11,459 nucleotides of DNA from Clostridia bacterium (lineage in GTDB: Bacteria; Bacillota; Clostridia; Christensenellales; CAG-314): positions 1 to 11,459 of the forward strand of contig JAFQWS010000120.1 in the NCBI GenBank assembly GCA_017407305.1, written 5' to 3'. Under the pieces are notes generated by a model that did no database searches, was not told the DNA's origin, and saw only the letters and a list, made by a program, of their open reading frames with translations. Below are positions 1 to 7,419 of the stretch, in pieces; within the stretch, counting starts at the first letter, position 1; each line of letters starts with the position of its first letter. A program made the translations under genes and the position numbers.

Positions 1-1089
1 AAACAAACTGCCCATCATAACTGCTTGTGCACCTGCGCCCAATGCTTTTGTGATGTCACCGCTGTATTTGATACCACCGTCGGCAATAATTGTTCTTCCA
101 TATTCTTTTGCTGCCTTTGCGCATTGCAATACTGCAGTAAATTGGGGAACGCCAATGCCTGCGACAATACGTGTCGTGCAAATGGAACCGGGACCAATGC
201 CTACTTTTACGATATCTGCGCCCGCTTCGTACAACGTTTTTGTTGCTTCGTACGTTGCAACGTTGCCTGCGATGATGGGAAGTGTAGGATATTTTTGACG
301 AATTTCTTTTACTACGTTGATAACTTTGTGACTGTGGCCATGTGCCGTATCTACCGCAATTGCGTCAACTTGTGCTTTTACAAGAGCATCTACACGTTGC
401 ATCGTGTCACTTGCCGTGCCAACTGCTGCTGCAACAAGCAAACGACCTTTTGCATCCTTTGCAGAGTTGGGATATTTGATGGATTTTTCAATATCTTTGA
501 TTGTGATAAGACCTTTCAAAACACCCTTCTCGTCAACCATAGGCAACTTTTCAATGCGGTGTTGTCCCAAAATCTTTTGGGCTTCTGCAAGTGTTGTGCC
601 AACTGGTGCTGTGATAAGGTTTTCCTTGGTCATAACGTTTTGGATGGGTTGATTGTAATTTGTTTCAAAACGAAGGTCACGGTTGGTCAAAATGCCAACC
701 AAAACACCCTTTTCATTTACGATGGGAACACCTGAAATGCGATATTTTTGCATCAATGCCAAAGCATCCGTGACCATATTTTCAGGATGAAGATAAAAAG
801 GATCGGTGATAACGCCGTGTTCACTTCTTTTAACTTTGTCAACTTGTTCGGCTTGTTGTTCAATGGACATATTTTTGTGAATAATGCCCAAACCACCTTC
901 TCTTGCAATGGCAATTGCCATTTTGTATTCGGTGACGGTGTCCATTGCTGCCGTCATAAAGGGGATGTTGAGTTTGATTCCCTTGCACAATTCCACACTT
1001 AAATCTACTTCTGCGGGCAATACGTGAGATTCTGCAGGAATAATCAAAACGTCGTCATAAGTCAAGCCTTCGTATAAAATTTTTTCCAT
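1..1089 (-). CDS. guaB: IMP dehydrogenase, partial (C-terminus beyond left edge)
   Basis: Inosine-5'-monophosphate dehydrogenase oxidises IMP to XMP with NAD+, the committed step of GMP synthesis in the cytosol. The frame is open from the ATG at 1089 to base 1 and gives 363 residues. Members of the family are usually about 485-490 residues, so roughly the last quarter lies outside the window. The N-terminal barrel part starts with EGLTYDDVLIIPAES (about 7-21). Two CBS domains occupy about 95-205. The barrel resumes with the NAD-site VDTAHGHS (246-253) and the catalytic loop GIGPGSICTTR (297-307), in which C304 is the nucleophile. IADGGIKYSGD (335-345) is the IMP phosphate region. The start at 1089 is preferred because GGAGG lies at 1095-1099. 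A second in-frame ATG four codons upstream would overlap that site and has no ribosome site of its own. guaB has its own promoter and a hairpin in its leader. Confidence 0.97.
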   Translation of the reverse strand, partial: MEKILYEGLTYDDVLIIPAESHVLPAEVDLSVELCKGIKLNIPFMTAAMDTVTEYKMAIAIAREGGLGIIHKNMSIEQQAEQVDKVKRSEHGVITDPFYLHPENMVTDALALMQKYRISGVPIVNEKGVLVGILTNRDLRFETNYNQPIQNVMTKENLITAPVGTTLAEAQKILGQHRIEKLPMVDEKGVLKGLITIKDIEKSIKYPNSAKDAKGRLLVAAAVGTASDTMQRVDALVKAQVDAIAVDTAHGHSHKVINVVKEIRQKYPTLPIIAGNVATYEATKTLYEAGADIVKVGIGPGSICTTRIVAGIGVPQFTAVLQCAKAAKEYGRTIIADGGIKYSGDITKALGAGAQAVMMGSLF

Positions 1090-1094
1090 AATAT

Positions 1095-1099
1095 CCTCC
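1095..1099 (-). promoter_or_regulatory. Ribosome binding site of guaB
   Basis: GGAGG on the minus strand, five bases before the guaB ATG at 1089. It decides between two in-frame ATG codons (1101 and 1089) in favour of the downstream one, because the upstream ATG runs directly into this motif. Confidence 0.8.
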
Positions 1100-1110
1100 A
1101 TTGTATAATC

Positions 1111-1144
1111 AAAAATTGCTTGCAAAAAAGGTTGCAAGCAATTT
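1111..1144 (-). terminator. 13-bp hairpin with T tract in the guaB leader
   Basis: Bases 1113-1125 and 1132-1144 are a perfect 13-bp inverted repeat (arm AAATTGCTTGCAA) around a 6-base loop. On the minus strand the last stem bases and the next two give TTTTT, followed by GATTATAC. This has the form of an intrinsic terminator. It lies about 80 bases after the ntpD stop, so it can end the ATPase mRNA. It also lies downstream of the guaB promoter and only 13 bases before the guaB ribosome site, so guaB transcripts must pass it too. Whether it is a plain terminator, an attenuator or an mRNA-stabilising stem cannot be settled from the sequence. The short T run and A/T-rich base make it a moderate terminator at best. 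Confidence 0.65.
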
Positions 1145-1175
1145 ATTTAGTTGGTTGGCTATTTAATTTTTTTGC

Positions 1176-1204
1176 ATTATACCAAACATAAAGTGCATTG
1201 TAAA
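1176..1204 (-). promoter_or_regulatory. Sigma-A type promoter for guaB
   Basis: On the minus strand, -35 TTTACA is at 1204-1199 and -10 TATAAT at 1181-1176, separated by exactly 17 bases. TGG directly before the -10 supplies an extended -10 (TGn). The start of transcription would fall near 1169, giving a leader of about 80 bases. The -35 box begins only 19 bases after the ntpD stop codon, so guaB is probably an independent unit from the ATPase operon. I see no guanine riboswitch core or PurBox next to it. Confidence 0.82.
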
Positions 1205-1223
1205 GAAATTTTGCAAAAGATTG

Positions 1224-1856
1224 CTAATTTCTTTCCTTTTGAATAATGCTTTTTACCTTCATCAAACGCACTGTGGATGCGCGTTCGTCCTCATCCAATT
1301 TCATTGAAATGTATTTGATTGTTTCTTGCATTTGAGGAATCATAATGTTTTCCAATGCGTTAACACGACGTTTGTTCTTTTCAATTTCGTCCGCCAACAT
1401 ATTGCAAGTTTTTTCCACGGTGGCAAGTTCAATCATTTTTTCCAACAATTGGTTCATGGCAAAAACAACGCTGTCCATATCTGCCGTCATGCTCAAAAAG
1501 CTGTAAGGCAAACCTGCGTTCTTTTGTTGTGAAATGGTAATGTCGGGAACGGGAACGTTCATAATAACTGCTTTTTTGCATTGAAGTTGAACACTTTGTG
1601 AGGGCATCAAAAAGGCCTCTTCCACCTTTACAGAGTCGGTGAGAGATTTTGCCAATGCAAAGTTTTGCAACGCACCCACAAGTTGACTTTCCACTTCTTG
1701 GCGAAGTTGCTTGTTTTTGCGTGCAATTATTATAAAACGACGAACCATTTCATCCGTTTTATCTTTTAAAAGTTGGTAACCCCTCGTTGCCGTTTTGAGT
1801 CTGCCTTTAAGGCGTTTCAACTCCATACGGGTGGGGTTAACGTTTAAACGAGCCAT
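1224..1856 (-). CDS. ntpD: V-type ATP synthase subunit D
   Basis: Subunit D forms the long coiled-coil axle of the central stalk. It turns inside the A3B3 head and carries torque to the rotor ring with subunit F. The 210-residue product has the family length and the signature start MARLNVNPTRMELKRLKGRL, followed by a long N-terminal helix (about 5-75). A central variable part contains MPVPDI-like residues (about 101-105). A second long helix (about 125-205) is rich in charged residues and ends in RLMKVKSIIQKERN. The ATG follows the ntpB stop by eight bases. Its likely ribosome site GAGGAG (1868-1873) is formed by the last two glutamate codons of ntpB. The stop is TAG. It is the last gene of the ATPase operon; a guaB promoter follows immediately. 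Confidence 0.96.
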   Translation of the reverse strand: MARLNVNPTRMELKRLKGRLKTATRGYQLLKDKTDEMVRRFIIIARKNKQLRQEVESQLVGALQNFALAKSLTDSVKVEEAFLMPSQSVQLQCKKAVIMNVPVPDITISQQKNAGLPYSFLSMTADMDSVVFAMNQLLEKMIELATVEKTCNMLADEIEKNKRRVNALENIMIPQMQETIKYISMKLDEDERASTVRLMKVKSIIQKERN

Positions 1857-1864
1857 TTAATAAA

Positions 1865-3244
1865 TTACTCCTCGTAAGGTTTGTAATATTTATCCAACAT
1901 TGCGTCGGAAATACGTTTGAGTTCGCTTCTGGGCAAAATTCCCAACAATTTCCAACCCAAATCAAGTGTTTCTTCAATGGTACGGTTGGCGTCGAAACCT
2001 TGATTGATGTATTGTTTTTCAAATTCTACTGCGAATTTTGCGTACAACTTGTCTGTGTCGGACAATGCCGCTTCACCCAAAATTGCTGCAAGTTCTTTGG
2101 CAGATTTACCTTCTGCGTATGCCGAGAACAATTGGTTCATTGTGCGAGCATGGTCTTCACGCGTTTTGCCAACGCCAATGCCCTTGTCTTTCAAACGAGA
2201 CAAACTGGGCAAAACGTCAACGGGAGGCAAGAAACCTTTTTTGTAAAGTTCTCTAGACAAAATGATTTGACCTTCGGTGATGTAACCTGTCAAGTCGGGA
2301 ATAGGGTGCGTTTTGTCGTCTTCGGGCATGGACAAAATTGGAATTTGTGTAATACTGCCTTTTTTGCCCTTGATACGACCTGCTCTTTCGTACAAACTTG
2401 CCAAATCGGTGTACATATAACCAGGATAACCACGTCTGCCGGGAACTTCCTTTCTTGCTGCGGACGTTTCACGCAATGCTTCTGCATAATTTGTGATGTC
2501 AGTCAAGATGACCAAGACGTGCATATCCATTTCAAATGCCAAGTATTCGGCTGCGGTCAATGCCATACGAGGGGTTGCAATACGTTCAATTGCAGGGTCG
2601 TTGGCAAGGTTCATAAACAAAACTGCACGTTCAATTGCGCCTGTCTTTCTGAAGTCTTGAATAAAGAAATCTGCTTCTTCGTAGGTGATACCCATTGCGC
2701 CAAAGACAACTGCAAACTTTTCGTCACTGCCCAAAACTTTTGCTTGACGAGCAATTTGTGCTGCAAGTTGTGCGTGAGGCAAACCACTTGCGGAAAATAC
2801 CGGCAATTTTTGACCACGAACAAGTGTGTTGAGGCCGTCAATGGAAGAAATACCCGTTTGAATAAATTCGTTGGGATAATCTCTTGCATAAGGGTTGATG
2901 GGCAAACCGTTGATATCCATTTTCTTGGATGCAATTATCTTTGCACCACCGTCAATGGGTTCGCCCATACCGGAAAAGACACGACCAAGCATATCTTCGG
3001 ACACTGCCAATTCCAAGCTGTGACCCAAAAATCTTGCTTTGGAAGAAGATACTTGCAAACCTTGGCTACCTTCAAAAAGTTGCACCAATGCTTTGCTTCC
3101 TTGCACTTCCAAAACTTTGCCACGTCTAATGTTGCCGTCGTGTTCGACAATTTCAACAAGTTCGTTGTAAGAAACACCTTCTACGTTGTCCACCAACATC
3201 AAAGGGCCGACAACTTCACGGATGGTTTTGTACTCTTTTCTCAT
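1865..3244 (-). CDS. ntpB: V-type ATP synthase subunit B (non-catalytic nucleotide-binding)
   Basis: Subunit B alternates with A in the hexameric head and contributes to the nucleotide sites at the interface. The 459-residue length is normal. The beta-barrel domain is about 1-75 (TIREVVGPLMLV). The place of a Walker A loop holds the degenerate FSASGLPH (150-157), typical of the non-catalytic subunit. Further family motifs are LTDITNYAEALRE (about 248-260), PGRRGYPGYMYTDLA (268-282) and the stretch DVLPSLSRL, whose R350 corresponds to the arginine finger reaching into the neighbouring A site. The ATG at 3244 overlaps the ntpA stop in an ATGA junction. GGAGG (3251-3255) lies in the last codons of ntpA, indicating translational coupling and matched A:B output. 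Nothing is missing. Confidence 0.98.
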   Translation of the reverse strand: MRKEYKTIREVVGPLMLVDNVEGVSYNELVEIVEHDGNIRRGKVLEVQGSKALVQLFEGSQGLQVSSSKARFLGHSLELAVSEDMLGRVFSGMGEPIDGGAKIIASKKMDINGLPINPYARDYPNEFIQTGISSIDGLNTLVRGQKLPVFSASGLPHAQLAAQIARQAKVLGSDEKFAVVFGAMGITYEEADFFIQDFRKTGAIERAVLFMNLANDPAIERIATPRMALTAAEYLAFEMDMHVLVILTDITNYAEALRETSAARKEVPGRRGYPGYMYTDLASLYERAGRIKGKKGSITQIPILSMPEDDKTHPIPDLTGYITEGQIILSRELYKKGFLPPVDVLPSLSRLKDKGIGVGKTREDHARTMNQLFSAYAEGKSAKELAAILGEAALSDTDKLYAKFAVEFEKQYINQGFDANRTIEETLDLGWKLLGILPRSELKRISDAMLDKYYKPYEE

Positions 3245-5004
3245 CTTTCCCCTCCATTTGCAACAAGTTCACCAATTTGTGCTCTTTCTGCCTTGGCAAT
3301 GTCGTCCAATTTGGAAAGTTCATTTTCGGGAATATATTTTGCTCTGCCGATTTGTTCTCTTACAGGCAATGCCAACAATTGGTTGAGTTCCACCGTTTGC
3401 AAGGCATCTGTTGCCAAATGGTAAAAGTCCAAAATCAACTTCATCATTTTGTATTGTTTGGGCATTGACGTGTAGGTATCTACGTCGTCAAATGCGTTTT
3501 GGTGCAAGAAGTCTTCTCTGATGGAACGTGCCGTTTCCAAAATAAGTCTTTCTTTGTCGCCCAATGCGTCCATACCGACAAGGCGAACAATTTCTTCCAA
3601 TTCGCTTTCTTCTTGCAAAATATACATCAACTCGGTCTTGCATTTGGAAAAGTCGCTTGCGACGTTGTCGTCATACCAAGTTGAAAGTTTGTCGTCGTAC
3701 AAAGAGTAACTTTGCAACCAGTCAATTGCAGGGAAGTGACGTTTGTATGCCAATTGTGCAGACAAACCCCAGAAAACCTTTACAATACGCAAGGTGCCTT
3801 GTGCAACAGGTTCGGACAAGTCGCCACCGGGAGGGGAAACTGCACCGATTGCTGAAATTGCACCAGTTACGTCTTTACTGCCCAAAACGTTGACAATACC
3901 TGCTCTTTCGTAAAATTCTGCAATACGGCTTGCCAAGTAGGCAGGATAACCTTCTTCGCCGGGCATTTCTTCCAAACGTCCACTCATTTCACGCAAGGCT
4001 TCTGCCCAACGAGAGGTGGAGTCTGCCATGATTGCCACTGTGTAGCCCATATCACGGAAATATTCGGCAATGGTAATGCCTGTGTAAATGGATGCTTCAC
4101 GTGCTGCAACGGGCATATCGGATGTGTTGGCGATAAGCACCGTTCTCTTCATCAAACTTTCGCCCGATTTGGGGTCTTTAAGTTCGGGAAATTCGTTCAA
4201 AACGTCCGTCATTTCGTTGCCACGTTCGCCACAGCCAACGTAAACAATGATTTGTGCGTCTGCCCATTTTGCCAATTGGTGTTGAACAACCGTCTTACCA
4301 CTGCCAAAAGGACCGGGAACACTTGCCACACCACCTTTTGCAATGGGGAAAAGCGTGTCGATAACTCTTTGACCGGTAATCATGGGGGAGAAAGGAGCAA
4401 GTTTGCCCTTGTGAGGACGAGCCTTACGTACAGGCCACTTTTGCATCATTGTCAAGGGTTTTTCGCCATTGGCTGTTTCTACCACGGCAATTGTTTCTTC
4501 AACTGTGAAGTCGCCCTTTTCAACAATGGATTTGATTGTGCCTTCCACGCCGTAAGGCACCAAAATTTTGTGAACGATAATGGTTGTTTCGTCAACAGTA
4601 CCCAAAACGTCACCTGCGACAATCTTGTCGCCCGCCTTTACTGTGGGAACAAACGTCCATTTCTTTTGTCTGTCCAAAGCGTTGACTTCAACACCTGTTG
4701 CGATACGATCGCCACAAGCGTCTGCCAAGCCCTTCAAAGGACGTTGGATTCCGTCAAACAAACCTTCAATAAGGCCGGGGCCCAATTCTACGGACAAGGG
4801 AGAACCGGTAGATTGCACAACTGCACCTACCTTTAAACCACTTGTTTCTTCGTAAACTTGAATTGATGCTTTGTCATCACGCAATTCAATAACTTCGCCA
4901 ATAAGTCTTTTGTCCGAAACTTTTACCACGTCAAACATTTCGACGTCGGACATACCTTCGGCGACAATGAGGGGGCCTGAAACTTTAATAACTCTACCTT
5001 CCAT
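3241..5004 (-). CDS. ntpA: V-type ATP synthase subunit A (catalytic)
   Basis: Catalytic subunit of the V1/A1 head; ATP is made or hydrolysed at three A/B interfaces. The 587-residue product starts MEGRVIKVSGPLIVAEGM. It has the long insertion between barrel and core typical of A subunits (about 110-190), the P-loop GPFGSGKT (231-238), the catalytic glutamate E260 in GCGERGNEM, the Walker B region VAIMAD (323-328) and the helical C-terminus. An upstream in-frame ATG at 5043 would add 13 residues (start MEQIFYL). I reject it because residue 1 of the shorter form matches the family start and AGAGGA (5013-5018) is spaced eight bases from it. The gene overlaps atpF by 11 bases and ends in an ATGA overlap with ntpB. 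TGA is used here as a genuine stop. Confidence 0.98.
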   Translation of the reverse strand: MEGRVIKVSGPLIVAEGMSDVEMFDVVKVSDKRLIGEVIELRDDKASIQVYEETSGLKVGAVVQSTGSPLSVELGPGLIEGLFDGIQRPLKGLADACGDRIATGVEVNALDRQKKWTFVPTVKAGDKIVAGDVLGTVDETTIIVHKILVPYGVEGTIKSIVEKGDFTVEETIAVVETANGEKPLTMMQKWPVRKARPHKGKLAPFSPMITGQRVIDTLFPIAKGGVASVPGPFGSGKTVVQHQLAKWADAQIIVYVGCGERGNEMTDVLNEFPELKDPKSGESLMKRTVLIANTSDMPVAAREASIYTGITIAEYFRDMGYTVAIMADSTSRWAEALREMSGRLEEMPGEEGYPAYLASRIAEFYERAGIVNVLGSKDVTGAISAIGAVSPPGGDLSEPVAQGTLRIVKVFWGLSAQLAYKRHFPAIDWLQSYSLYDDKLSTWYDDNVASDFSKCKTELMYILQEESELEEIVRLVGMDALGDKERLILETARSIREDFLHQNAFDDVDTYTSMPKQYKMMKLILDFYHLATDALQTVELNQLLALPVREQIGRAKYIPENELSKLDDIAKAERAQIGELVANGGER

Positions 5005-5335
5005 TTGTCGTTTCCTCTTTGTTAAATAAAATATCTGTTCCAATTGCTTTTTCTACGTCATTTTTGATGCCTTGCATACCAAAACCTGTTGCACCCTTTG
5101 CCGAAGGGATGGGAACAATGGCAGGGTAAGGTTTTGTCTTTGCCTTTTGCAAAACTTCGGGAATTTGCTCGGCAAGTGTCTCTTCAATGAACAACACGGC
5201 AAAAGACTGACCAGAAAGTTTTTTAATCAATTCTCTGGCTTGATCTGCATTTGTTGCGTTGAATACTTCCACGCCGACGGCTTTGAGAGCCATAATGCTG
5301 TTGATATTTCCGATGACTCCCACTCTGTTATACAT
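4994..5335 (-). CDS. atpF: V-type ATP synthase subunit F
   Basis: Small central-stalk subunit that binds the D axle and modulates rotation and ATP hydrolysis (called NtpG in Enterococcus hirae). The 113-residue length fits. The Rossmann-like N-terminus is visible in VGVIGNINSIMALKAVGVEV (5-24). The conserved beta strand FAVLFIEETLAEQI follows at about 45-58. The C-terminal part has a proline-rich IVPIPSAKG and a glycine-rich helix start GFGMQGIKNDVEKAIGTDIL (about 84-103), as in the family. The ATG lies inside the end of ntpC (8-base overlap), with GAAGGTG just upstream. The 3' end overlaps ntpA by 11 bases and stops with TAG. Position between C and A is the standard clostridial order. Confidence 0.94.
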   Translation of the reverse strand: MYNRVGVIGNINSIMALKAVGVEVFNATNADQARELIKKLSGQSFAVLFIEETLAEQIPEVLQKAKTKPYPAIVPIPSAKGATGFGMQGIKNDVEKAIGTDILFNKEETTNGR

Positions 5336-6317
5336 AAAGCACCTTCAACCTTTCGCTGATGCGAGTTTTTTCAATTCCACAACTGAGTCCCACCAAAATC
5401 ATGCGAACGTTGTCGATTTCTCTCATTTTGGAAAGATACCAACAAATTACGGGTTCAATTGTGAGGTTGTCCTTGTTAGGGACCAAAATTGCCACTTTGT
5501 ATTTGTCTGCAAGTTGTTCGCAAGAGTACAACGATTTGTTGTGCAACAAGCAGTCCACACCTTGCATAAGCAATTCTTTATATTCGGGCTGGCAAATTGC
5601 CTCCCATTTTTCGACGGGTGCTTGGAAAAGTTCCAAAAACCACTCTTGTTTGAGATTGCCACCTTCCAAGAACATTTGCAAAAACTTGTCTTCGCCCAAA
5701 TCTGCACGTTTGGCACGCAACAAAGTCAAAATGTTTTTAGTGTCAATTTCACATTTGAAGTACTGAACGACCGATTTTGTTTTGCATTTTTTGATTTTGG
5801 ACAAAATGTCTTTATACATTGCTTTGTCCAACAACAAATCTACCAATTCGCCCGTGCGATTGCCTTCAAAAAATTCCAAGTCAATTTTGGACAAAGCATC
5901 TTGCATGGGGATGGGGAATCCTTCGTAGTCGTCATTGACGATTTTTTGTGCCATTTCTTTAGCATCAATCAATCCGTTGACATAGCAAAGTGAACCGTTG
6001 TCCTTTCTCAAATATTTGCTCTTTGCCAAAATTTTTGCATTGTCATAGTCATAGACCATCAAAAAACAGTCTGATGCTTTTTCGTCAGATGACAATTCTT
6101 TCAAAAATTGGCAGGCAATTTGACTTTCTTGAGACAACAATTTTTCAAACTCTTCGCTGGAATTCAACACCATGCCTTCACCATAGTTGCTTTCGTAAAG
6201 CACCTTGATGGCTTCAGCAAGGTTGGAACTGTCCAACATACGATTGAATTTGTCGGCTGTAAAAAGTTTTACAGTCAACAGCCCCACTCGGCCTGCGCCA
6301 AAATATGCGTCCATCAT
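5328..6317 (-). CDS. ntpC: V-type ATP synthase subunit C
   Basis: Subunit C (homologue of eukaryotic subunit d) is the funnel-shaped adaptor that seats the central stalk on the K rotor ring. The 329-residue product has the expected length and helical character. It starts MMDAYFGAGRVGLLTVKLF. It contains the internal repeat motif NILTLLRAKR and a closing signature EPVICWYLSKMREIDNVRMI (about 287-306), then RISERLKVLYV. An in-frame ATG at 6344 would add nine residues. I choose 6317 because GGAG (6325-6328) is seven bases upstream and the ATG overlaps the ntpE stop as ATGA. ATG at 6314 is also possible. The sequence carries more cysteines than usual for this subunit. Family assignment is firm although the protein is fast-evolving. 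Confidence 0.94.
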   Translation of the reverse strand: MMDAYFGAGRVGLLTVKLFTADKFNRMLDSSNLAEAIKVLYESNYGEGMVLNSSEEFEKLLSQESQIACQFLKELSSDEKASDCFLMVYDYDNAKILAKSKYLRKDNGSLCYVNGLIDAKEMAQKIVNDDYEGFPIPMQDALSKIDLEFFEGNRTGELVDLLLDKAMYKDILSKIKKCKTKSVVQYFKCEIDTKNILTLLRAKRADLGEDKFLQMFLEGGNLKQEWFLELFQAPVEKWEAICQPEYKELLMQGVDCLLHNKSLYSCEQLADKYKVAILVPNKDNLTIEPVICWYLSKMREIDNVRMILVGLSCGIEKTRISERLKVLYV

Positions 6318-6889
6318 TTTGTTTCTCCAAACAATACGTCGCAAACTTCAATTTCCGTTTCTTGTCTTACTGCGTCAATCAATGACTTCAAAGACAAGTC
6401 TTTTTCGTAGCCGTCGCCATACAAAATGACACCACCGTCTACGTCAACGTTTTGTGCCAAGCGCAAATCCAATTTGAATTGATCCAAAAAACTTTGCGTG
6501 ACAATCTTGCCGTCCTTTACACTTACGGCAACCTGTTCGCCCTTTTCGGCATTTTCACAAATCAACTTTGTCAAAAACTTTTTGTAAAGTTCGGCAGGCA
6601 TTGATGCAATATCACTTTTGACCTTGGCATAAACGCTGTCTATAACTTGACGTTTTTGGGCCAAAAGATATTTTTTGCCATCCAAAGTTGCAACCGTGAT
6701 GCGACGAGAAATTGTCTCTTCTTGGGCACTTTTTGCTTTGCTTTCAAATTCCAATACGTCTTTACTGACGGCATTTTCCGCCTTTTCAATCAATGCTTTG
6801 GCTTCACTTTCAGCCTTGGCAATGATTTCTTGCACTTTGACGTTGGTTTTTTCGGCAATTGCAGAAATAATGTTTTCTTTGTTATTCAT
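6314..6889 (-). CDS. ntpE: V-type ATP synthase subunit E
   Basis: Peripheral-stalk subunit that pairs with the small H/G subunit and holds the A3B3 head still against rotation. The 191-residue product has the two-part build of the family. A long alanine/glutamate/lysine-rich coiled-coil helix comes first (about 10-110, with VQEIIAKAESEAKALIEKAE). A globular C-terminal part follows, with the typical GGVILYGDGYEKDLSLKSLI (about 152-171) and an ending EVCDVLFG. The ATG follows the ntpK stop by 15 bases. The ribosome site CAGGA (6899-6903) sits just before the ntpK stop codon. The gene ends in TGA overlapping the ntpC start. Confidence 0.93.
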   Translation of the reverse strand: MNNKENIISAIAEKTNVKVQEIIAKAESEAKALIEKAENAVSKDVLEFESKAKSAQEETISRRITVATLDGKKYLLAQKRQVIDSVYAKVKSDIASMPAELYKKFLTKLICENAEKGEQVAVSVKDGKIVTQSFLDQFKLDLRLAQNVDVDGGVILYGDGYEKDLSLKSLIDAVRQETEIEVCDVLFGETK

Positions 6890-6904
6890 AGTTAAAAATC
6901 CTGA

Positions 6905-7354
6905 TTAGATTGCACCCAAGATGATAATTGATGCAACCAAGCCCAACAATGCGTACATTTCAATCATTGCAGGGTACATCATCAATTTGCCAGACAATTC
7001 GCTTTTTTTGCCAACAGCAACGATTGCAGAAGATGCTGCTTTGCCTTGCAAAATTGCAGAGAACATACCAGAAACTGCCATAATGCATGATGCGAAAAAT
7101 ACTGCAAAACCTTTTGCAGGATCTGCTTGTACTGCTGTCAAACTGCCCATGCCGACAATGGAAATGACCAAACCATACAAACCTTGTGTTGCAGGAAGCA
7201 ATGCAATAACCATGCACTTGCCAACTTTTGAAGGGTCACCTGCTGCCACACCGGACAAGGTGGAAACTGTGTATTTCAAGCCCAAGGAAGAGCCGATACC
7301 ACACAAGATTGTTGAAAGGGCCAAGCCCAATACTGCAATAGAAAATCCATCCAT
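6905..7354 (-). CDS. ntpK: V-type ATP synthase subunit K (proteolipid rotor ring)
   Basis: Proteolipid forming the ion-carrying membrane rotor ring. The 149 residues are almost all hydrophobic and form four membrane helices (about 5-27, 46-70, 82-110, 122-148). This is the fused double-hairpin type. The first hairpin has Q57 in LLPATQGLY where single-hairpin rings carry a carboxylate. The only ion-binding carboxylate is E132 in PAMIEMYALLG. L53, T56, Q57, Y60, Q103 and E132 line up, with a constant shift of 7-8, with the sodium ligands L61, T64, Q65, Y68, Q110 and E139 of E. hirae NtpK, so Na+ coupling is inferred. The ribosome site GGAGG (7363-7367, eight bases before ATG) is among the strongest in the operon, fitting a subunit needed in about ten copies. 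Confidence 0.97.
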   Translation of the reverse strand: MDGFSIAVLGLALSTILCGIGSSLGLKYTVSTLSGVAAGDPSKVGKCMVIALLPATQGLYGLVISIVGMGSLTAVQADPAKGFAVFFASCIMAVSGMFSAILQGKAASSAIVAVGKKSELSGKLMMYPAMIEMYALLGLVASIIILGAI

Positions 7355-7397
7355 TTTATTTTCCTCCGAAAATATGTTTTATTGTTTTTAATTATCG

Positions 7398-7419
7398 AAA
7401 AATTGAATTAACAATTTTT
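7398..7419 (-). repeat. 8-bp AT-rich inverted repeat at the ntpI/ntpK junction
   Basis: AAAAATTG (7398-7405) and CAATTTTT (7412-7419) form a perfect stem with a 6-base loop that contains the ntpI stop codon (7408-7410). It lies at the start of the only sizeable gap (53 bases) inside the ATPase operon. It could be a weak 3' stem that separates or stabilises the ntpK message, but it has only one G-C pair and may be chance in AT-rich DNA. Confidence 0.3.

Noticed and set aside
25..735. Plus-strand open frame of about 236 codons
   Set aside because: It lies entirely opposite guaB, which is clear over the whole stretch. The predicted protein is a cysteine-rich shadow.
1090..1223. Guanine riboswitch or PurR box before guaB
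   Set aside because: None of the conserved purine riboswitch core or PurBox bases are visible. Only the single hairpin is present.
2000..3424. Long plus-strand open frame of about 474 codons opposite ntpB/ntpA
   Set aside because: It is antisense to two fully conserved ATPase genes. Its product is cysteine- and phenylalanine-rich with no domain, as expected from the reverse complement of alanine- and lysine-rich genes. No ribosome site supports it.
5005..5043. Upstream start giving a 600-residue subunit A
   Set aside because: The 13 extra residues do not fit the family start. The ATG at 5004 has a well-spaced AGAGGA and begins with the conserved MEGRVIKVSGP.
5259..5993. Plus-strand open frame of about 244 codons
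   Set aside because: It is antisense to ntpC and atpF, has no recognisable domain, and its composition reflects the opposite strand.
6318..6344. Upstream start giving a 338-residue subunit C
   Set aside because: It would overlap ntpE by 31 bases and bypass the GGAG at 6325-6328. The ATG at 6317 forms the usual ATGA overlap.
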